Shown here piece by piece: positions 58,278-64,000 of a DNA stretch of 64,000 bases. This DNA comes from Yamagishiella unicocca. Its lineage: Eukaryota; Chlorophyta; Chlorophyceae; Chlamydomonadales; Volvocaceae. Every line of letters starts with the position of its first letter. Positions within the stretch are counted from its first letter, which is position 1. The stretch spans positions 1,764,501 through 1,828,500 of the forward strand of contig BDSL01000006.1 of assembly GCA_003116995.1 (NCBI GenBank). Reading direction: 5' to 3'. The position numbers and the translations under genes are program-made. The notes under the pieces are model-generated. The model did not search any database and had not been told where the DNA came from. It worked only from the letters and a program-made list of their open reading frames with translations.

Positions 58278-59750
58278 ATGGGTCCAACAGCAGCAGCCGC
58301 AGCGGCGGCGCCCAAGCGCGATCCGGACGCCGCCGTGGCGCTGCTGCACGCCGCGGGTGATGACCAGGAGGCTCTGGCGGAGGCCATTGCGGAGGCTGCG
58401 TTTCTGGAGGCCAATCCCGGGGACCACCGACAGAAGCTGAGGGGTGAGGAAGGACATGCAAAGAGGGGCTCAGCACCAGCCCCGCCGTGGGCGCTTTTCT
58501 TCCGTTGCATCGCCGCACCGAGTTAAGCTGTCGAGTCAGCAAATAACGTAACCCCAGATTCCGCCTGCTACCGATGCCCCGGCCTCTGCCACCCCGACAC
58601 TCTTACGATACCGTGCTCCCCCCTTGCCATGCTGCGGATCCAACTTGGATCTGGCCTGGATCGTGTCGTGTGGATCGGGCCCTGATGGGCGCGGGGCTGT
58701 AGCCGCGCGCACCCGCCTCCGGCACCTCGCCGCCGCCGCCGTCCGGGCTGACGGCGCTGACCGCTCCCCCCATGCCAAGGCGGAGTACTCTGCGGAGGAA
58801 TTCCAGCGGCTCACGGGTGCGGCTGCGGTGCGGGTAGCCGAGCACTTTGCCCCGGGCGCGTGCAGTGCGCTTGTCAGTGCGGCGGGTTGCAAGGAAAACC
58901 CGTGTACGACTGGAAAATACCGTTACGAACAGCCGTTTGGATACGAAAGGGGGGATTCTCGTGGAACGCTGGGGGCTTCCGTGGGGCTTGGCGGCGCCGT
59001 TGGGCAAGCTCGGTAAACCGCTGTCTTCGGACTCAGGCCGGCTGAGTGCTATCCTGTAACGTGAGCCCTTCTCCATGGACCCCGTCCCGATGGCACGGCT
59101 GGCGCGCAGGCCAGTACGAGAAGCTAAACTGGCGCATGGTCAGCAAGCCGGGCGGTGCCACCGTCAAGCCGGACGACTTCTACCGCTTGTACGCGCTGCA
59201 GATGCAGGTGAGGCTGGCGTTTTAGGAAGACCCGTGGATGCGAGAAAAACTGTTTAGGACAGACGTTTTGAGATGCATGCGGGCGGGCGGGGGCCGCAGG
59301 GGCCGCAAACCCGCGGACTCGTAACCAGGTGGGACCGATAGGTTGGTGGTAGTGGTACCTAGAGTTCACGGCTGCACCCTTATCGCCCACCCTCCTCCAC
59401 GCTTGCCCCCTTCGCCGCCCCACGGTGTATGTTGCCTCCACCCCACACATGTCTATATTTCCCCCACCCGCCACATGTGTATTTCCTCCCACCCACCCCA
59501 CCCCACGGCCCCCCAGGCCACCCAGGGTGACAACGCCACCGAGCGGCCCATGTGGGCGGAGCGCGGCGGGCTGGACTTCGAGGGCCGCTCCCGCTGGGAC
59601 GCCTGGTCGGCCCTGCGCGGCACGGACCCCGACAAGGCGCGCCTGCGCTTCGTGAAGCTGTTCCACGAGTTCAGCCCGGGGGCGCTGTACAAGGACTCCC
59701 GGGCTGCGGTGCTTGCGGAGGTACATGGCGCGGCGCCGGCGGGGCCGTAG
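58278..59750 (+). CDS. Acyl-CoA-binding-domain protein
   Basis: Binds and buffers long-chain acyl-CoA esters (ACBP/ACBD family). Firm exons: 58278-58443, 59110-59207 and 59517-59750. The ACB domain core lies in the last two: YEKLNWRMVSKPGG, VKPDDFYRLYALQMQATQGD, NATERPMWAERGGLDFEGRS, RWDAWSALRGTDPDKARLRF. FYRLYALQMQATQGD and RWDAW match the ligand-binding helices, with the family's usual Tyr and Lys replaced in places. Exon 1 (MGPTAAAAAAAPKRDPD, then DDQEALAEAIAEAAF) is helical and outside the standard ~90-aa domain. An exon around 58695-58864 (KAEYSAEEFQRLTGAAAVRV) fits phase 1 on both sides if its borders are the TAG acceptor at 58694 and a GTGCGC donor. Both are weak, so this exon is tentative. 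The domain's first helix looks short or unusual. Stop TAG at 59748-59750; the end may be longer if the GTACAT at 59721 is a donor. Confidence 0.82.
58885..58940. repeat. Dispersed repeat copy, forward, just after the tentative ACBP exon
   Basis: GTTGCAAGGAAAACCCGTGT then ACCGTTACGAACAG. Its presence limits how far the exon can extend to the right. Confidence 0.75.
59221..59280. repeat. Dispersed repeat copy, forward, 13 bp after exon 59110-59207
   Basis: TTTAGGAAGACCCGTGGATG, CGAGAAAAACTGTTTAGGAC, TTTTGAGATGCATGC. Confidence 0.9.
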
Positions 59751-61052
59751 CGGGGGCCGTGGGGGCGGGTATACCGGAGCTGGGAGGGCTGAGAGGCCGC
59801 CGCGCTCGGGGCTGAGACCAGGCAAGCGGGAGAGGTGCGCTGGAGGGATGGCACGCTGTGGGTGGTGGTGGTGGTGGTGGTGGCGGCGTTAGCTGGAACG
59901 CATGTTTGGCGCTGTGGCGCGGCAGCGAGGTGCAGAGACCCCGGGATGGCCTCAACAGCGAATGGGGGATGCGGAGAAGGCAACGCCAGGATATTGTTAT
60001 GGAGAGGCAGCGGCGCTGAGGTGTTGGCGGCCTGGTTGTGTGGAATCGAATCCCCTGGATGTTGTTTGTTGGACGGGGCTGTGGTCTTTGTTCGGGCCAG
60101 GCGTGAGCGGACCCGACGATATGAGACGTGTGGGCCGTGTCGTATCCACTTCACGTAGAGGTCGGGCCTGTACCGAGCCACAACTGAACCCAGGGAACTG
60201 CTGAGTGTTTCGCAAAAACCTCTACACGAGAGCCTCCGCGGCTCGTTGTGCACGTCTATCGCTTTTGCACTTTCGCGTCAGTGTCCAAACACAGCTGCCT
60301 CGCCTGTCTCACACCCAGTCACTTGTCACTTTCCCCCACCATGTCTCATGTCTCAAGTCGCCCGCGTACATGGTCGCCAGGGCCCGACCAGAATACCTAT
60401 ACACAGCCCACAGAACCCGAGCACCACCATTCCCAGCAAGCGCTCCCCAGCAGCCGAAACCATTCAATATCCGCCTCGTTTGCCGGGGCGCGTCTCTCCA
60501 TCACGGACACCAGCATCTACCCACTAGCCAAGACACACACATACACACCAAGCGACTAGAGTGGAGAACAGGTCTTCGTTGGAGCCAGAGCTGTACGGGT
60601 CCCACTCTGCAAACAGAGACTCCGTCATTCTGACTGCGTCTCTATTTGCCCGGGGTACCATAAATGCGGTCGCAAATGTGCATGGTCCTAATTAGCTCTG
60701 TCGGGCTGTCCACCCGCAAAGGGGGTGCTTGCAGCCCCAGCGGGGCCCCGACCCACGGGTCGTCGTCCCAGAAACCCACTCTTGTCTTGTCAACACCCTC
60801 CTCGTGCGCGTGAAGACGGCCCAGCGCCACCACCACCACCGCCTCCTCCTCCTCCCCACCCAATGCAGCCCCCTTTCTGCCGCCGCCCATCCTACTGTCA
60901 GGCCCCACATGCCCTCCACCTCCTCCTCCTCGCTGGTGAAAACACATACAAGAAATACCAGGGCTGTCGCGTCAGCGACGCCCGCCCGCCCTCGGATCCG
61001 ACCCGATCAAACCAGATCGTATCAGGGTAGGACCGATCAGACCAAATCAGGT
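59751..61052. other. Convergent 3' region
   Basis: 3' UTRs of the ACBP gene and CFAP52. It includes a GGT-type microsatellite near 59862-59885. I found no exact TGTAA on either strand and no coding exon. Confidence 0.45.
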
Positions 61053-64000
61053 TTAGATGTCTGCGAGCGTCTGAGGGCGCTGGTAGTCCCAGATGAAGAT
61101 GCCACCTTCCGTGCCCACCGATACGATGCGCTGCTTGTCCGGGGTGACCCCCACGGCGGAGATGGCACCACTGTGCGCCACCCCCACGAAGTAGCAGTGG
61201 CCCTCGTCGTAGCCCCACAGCTTAACAAGCTTGTCGCCGCCACCAGACACGATGGCCTCACCGTCGCGGTCGACTGCCAGCGCGTTGACCTCGTCGCCGT
61301 CGCTGCCGTCGATGATGCGGATGGCGTTGCCGTCGTAGGCGTCCCAGTAGGTGACCTGCGGCGGGTCGGGGCCGGCGGCGGCGGCGGGGTTAGGAACCAT
61401 GCGGGGCGCTAAGGCTGGGGCAGGGGCTGGTTGGCATGGATCCCTCCCCCAGGGGCAACCGTTGATGAGGTCTCTCGAGCCACCTGCCCTCACCTGCCCC
61501 CACCTGCCCCGTCAGCAGCCGCGAGCCGGGCTGTCCTGAACTCCCCACCAGCTCCCCTGCCTTCCATGACGCTTTGCTGCGCCCCTCCCCTCCCAGCTCC
61601 CTTGCCCCTGGAGCGGATCCCCCCCCGCGTCCTCGGTCCTCCCTCTCTCCTCAAACCCGCCCCAGCTCTCCAGCTGCCCTGCCCCCACCACCCACCGAAG
61701 GTCGACAATCCACATCCGACGCTTAGTTTCCTCAACCAAGTTCTCAACCATGCAACTCCAAACGTACGCCCCGAACGGTTCTTCCTTCGGGTGCCCCACG
61801 GGTTTTCCCTGCCCCTCCCCCGCCCACCTTGCGGTCGGTCCCCGTGGTGACCAGCTGCGACTCATCCGGGTGGTAGACCACCGACTTGAAGAACGTGTTG
61901 GAGAAGAGGCTGGTGCGGCGCTTGTATGTGTGCATGTCCCAGATGATGCACGAGCCGTCAGAGGAGGCGGACACGCACTCGTCGTCGGCGGCCTTGATGC
62001 GGATGCAGTTGACGGGGCCCTTGTGGTCCTTCATGGAGGCCTCGAGGGTCTGCGGGGGGAGCGGGGCGGGGATGAGGGGGGCGGGTGGGTTGGGTGAGGG
62101 GGTTGGGGTGAGGGGGGTCGGAAGGCCCCGCCGGGGGTGCTGGAATCATAGCAGCAGGGGAACGATCATTCGTATCATTTGGGACCGATACTGCTTTGGC
62201 CACCATACCTAACACCTGCTTTGCTGCTCTGCCGTCCCCACCCCGTGCTGCTGTTGCTGAACTGCTGGCGCTCACCTGGGATGTGCGGCCCAGCCGCCAC
62301 GCGCGCACCATGCCCTCCTCGCCGCCGCTAATGATCTTGGACGAATCTGAGGTGGAGGCGATGGCGGTGACGGCCTTTTGGTGTGCGTCGTTGATGGTGA
62401 AGATCAGCTTGCCGGATTGCGGCCCGAAGGCGCGGATGCGGCCGTCCGACCAGCCGGACAGAATGGCGGCGCCATCCTGGAGGAAGGAAGGAAGGAAGGC
62501 AGAGGGGAGATAGGGAGAAGGGGATGATGAGGAGATGCGTTGCGAGGAAAGAGTTCGGCGTTGAAGCCCCCCGTGCGCCTTCACACTCAGTGGAGCCAAA
62601 ACAAGCAACGCGACGTGCACCATACATCAACACACTTATCTTCCTCTGCTGTGTACGACGGAGAGCTTGCATTCGCGAGACGCTCCCTCGTCGCCGTCGC
62701 TGGCCTGCCCTCCCTGGCCCCTTCCCGGCCGTGACCCTCTCCGCCTCACCGTCGTGAAGGCTATGCAGTGGCACTCCAGGTTGGGCACCGCGATGCGCAG
62801 CAGCTCGCGGCAGGTGGACAGGTGCCACACTCGGATGTAGCCGGTGCCGCAGGTGGCGAACACCTCGGAGTACTCGTGGGGGAAGGCCAGGCCGTTGATC
62901 TTGTCGGAGTGAGCCGTCTGAATGAGCTCCTCCTTGAGCCTGGGGGAGTAGGGGGAGGAGCGGAGAGGAGGGAGAGGAGAGGCCAGGGGACGTCAGGAGG
63001 CGTGCAGTGTGGGTGAAGGTTTAGTACTGAGCATACTGAGTACGTAGGTACGGGGTGATTAATGACGGAAAACAGAAGCCGAGGGATAGTAGAAGGCCTG
63101 TCAGTCCGACTACTGCATGTGTCTGTGCCGAGTTGCTGCTTGGTTGGTCATATAGCCGAGACAGGGTCGCTAGCCGCGGGCGCAGCTCCACCTCCCTGCT
63201 TTGCTCTCCGCAAACGGCGTTCCGCTTCGCGCGCCCCTTCCCAACAGCGCCTCTCCGGCGCTCCCGCAGCGCTCGAGGCTGCACGCGCACATGCCGTCAA
63301 GGCGGCAACAGCCTCACAATGAGCGGCTACCTCCCCGGCCTCCTAAACACGACCCGACCGTCCACTGGCCCGCTGCGGCGCATCCGAGCAGCCGTGTTGC
63401 TCCGAGCAGCAGCATGCATTCTTCGAGGCACCGATGGCCGGGCGCTCCAAAGTTTAGGGTCTATCAGCCGGCAGCCGTCCTGGAGCTCACTCTGCCGGTG
63501 CCGCCCTATCTTCCGCCACCACTACTGACCGCCATCTGCTAGCGCTCCCCGAAGGGACAACGCCAACAGCTGCGGGTTGCGCCCACCATCCCTCCCTCCT
63601 TCCCCCCGGGGCCAACGTTACAGGGCTGCGTGCTAATCCTCGGCACACGAGGCGGTCCGCCGAAGCGCAACCGCAACACGCCCGGCAGCCATTCGGGCGC
63701 ATCATGCGCGACAGCCCGTGTGTCGTTTGGGTTGATGTGCCCGCCTTCCATGTAACGGCTACCAGGTAGCAAGGACCGCGACGGCCGTGCTGCTGGTGCA
63801 GAGCAAACCCCCTTGCCCCCCGCGCTGCTGGTGCCCCTACCCCCCCTTTTCGCCGGGCTTCCTCCAAGCCCTCCCTACCCCCCGCCCGGTGTCCATGTCG
63901 TACTTGCTGGTGGCCGGCTCGTACGTGACCTTGTAGATGTTGCACATGTCGGTGCCCACGTAGAAGGTGAAGGCGCGGTTGGTGATGTCCGCCAGGCTGA
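61053..64000 (-). CDS. CFAP52/FAP52 (WDR16) WD40 protein, C-terminal part
   Basis: CFAP52 is a WD40-repeat microtubule inner protein of ciliary doublet microtubules. Exons: 64000-63904 or 63879 (partial), 62939-62750, 62476-62276, 62049-61828 and 61355-61053 (TAA at 61055-61053). The translation follows the vertebrate protein blade by blade: AFTFYVGTDMCNIYKV; VFATCGTGYIRVWHL with CRELLRIAVPN; ILSGWSDGRIRAFGPQSGKL; NDAHQKAVTAIASTSDS; IISGGEEGMVRAWRLG; MKDHKGPVNCIRIK; CVSASSDGSCIIWDMHTYK; SVVYHPDESQLVTTGTDRK; YWDAYDG; IVSGGGDKLVKLWGYDEG; VGVAHSGAISAVGVTPDKQ; RIVSVGTEGGIFIWDY. The N-terminal propeller lies beyond the right edge. The donor of the first visible exon is ambiguous: GTACGA at 63903 gives phase 2, which fits the acceptor at 62940; GTAGGG at 63878 would need the later acceptor AAG. 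Confidence 0.95.
61741..61808. repeat. Dispersed repeat copy, reverse, 20 bp from CFAP52 exon 62049-61828
   Basis: CATGCAACTCCAAACGTACG, CGAACGGTTCTTCCTTCGG, CACGGGTTTTCCC. Its exon-facing end is oriented as in 42343-42406. Confidence 0.75.

Overview
The window is nuclear DNA of a GC-rich, intron-dense eukaryote, almost certainly a flagellated volvocalean green alga (a Chlamydomonas or Volvox relative). The evidence is: many GT-AG introns, mostly about 60-400 bp, with GTGAGT-like donors and CAG acceptors; candidate TGTAA poly(A) signals after several stop codons; long low-complexity Ala/Pro/Ser/Gly proteins; and ciliary genes (CFAP52 and a FAM161-type gene) beside plant-type genes (a carotenoid oxygenase and an AAR3-like DCN1 protein). 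Nothing bacterial is present: no operons, CRISPR arrays, rRNA or tRNA genes were seen. The species was not determined.

Layout: 1-917, last exon of a carotenoid cleavage oxygenase (+). 3199-5439, DCN1/AAR3-like cullin neddylation protein (+). 7485-9871, leucine-rich repeat protein (-). 11253-26082, a giant gene of six exons (-, about 4,540 codons) of unknown function carrying a 1.3-kb array of a 15-bp/5-residue repeat. 28473-32231, unknown two-exon gene with a minisatellite in its intron (-). 32753-36365, unknown three-exon gene with a poly-Gly run (+), divergent from the previous one. 39112-51389, FAM161-like (UPF0564) gene with about 29 exons (-). 52741-57476, SR-rich protein with two S1 RNA-binding domains (+). 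58278-59750, acyl-CoA-binding-domain protein (+). 61053-64000, 3' part of CFAP52/FAP52 (-), running off the right edge.

Gene models were built by hand from reading-frame continuity, splice consensus and intron phase. Phases agree at every stated junction except one in the FAM161-like gene (between 50176 and 50046). Two products belong to ciliary structure: CFAP52 is a microtubule inner protein, and FAM161 proteins are centriole/ciliary microtubule proteins. The other genes look like an ordinary mixture.

The most interesting pattern is a family of short dispersed repeats (core resembling GCGAGGAAGACCCGTG or AACCGTTGACGCGAGAAGG). They sit in the introns and 3' UTRs of at least six genes. In nearly every intronic copy the same end of the element faces the nearest exon, so some introns carry inverted copies at both ends, as introner-type mobile introns would. 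The second striking object is the giant gene with its nearly homogeneous repeat array.
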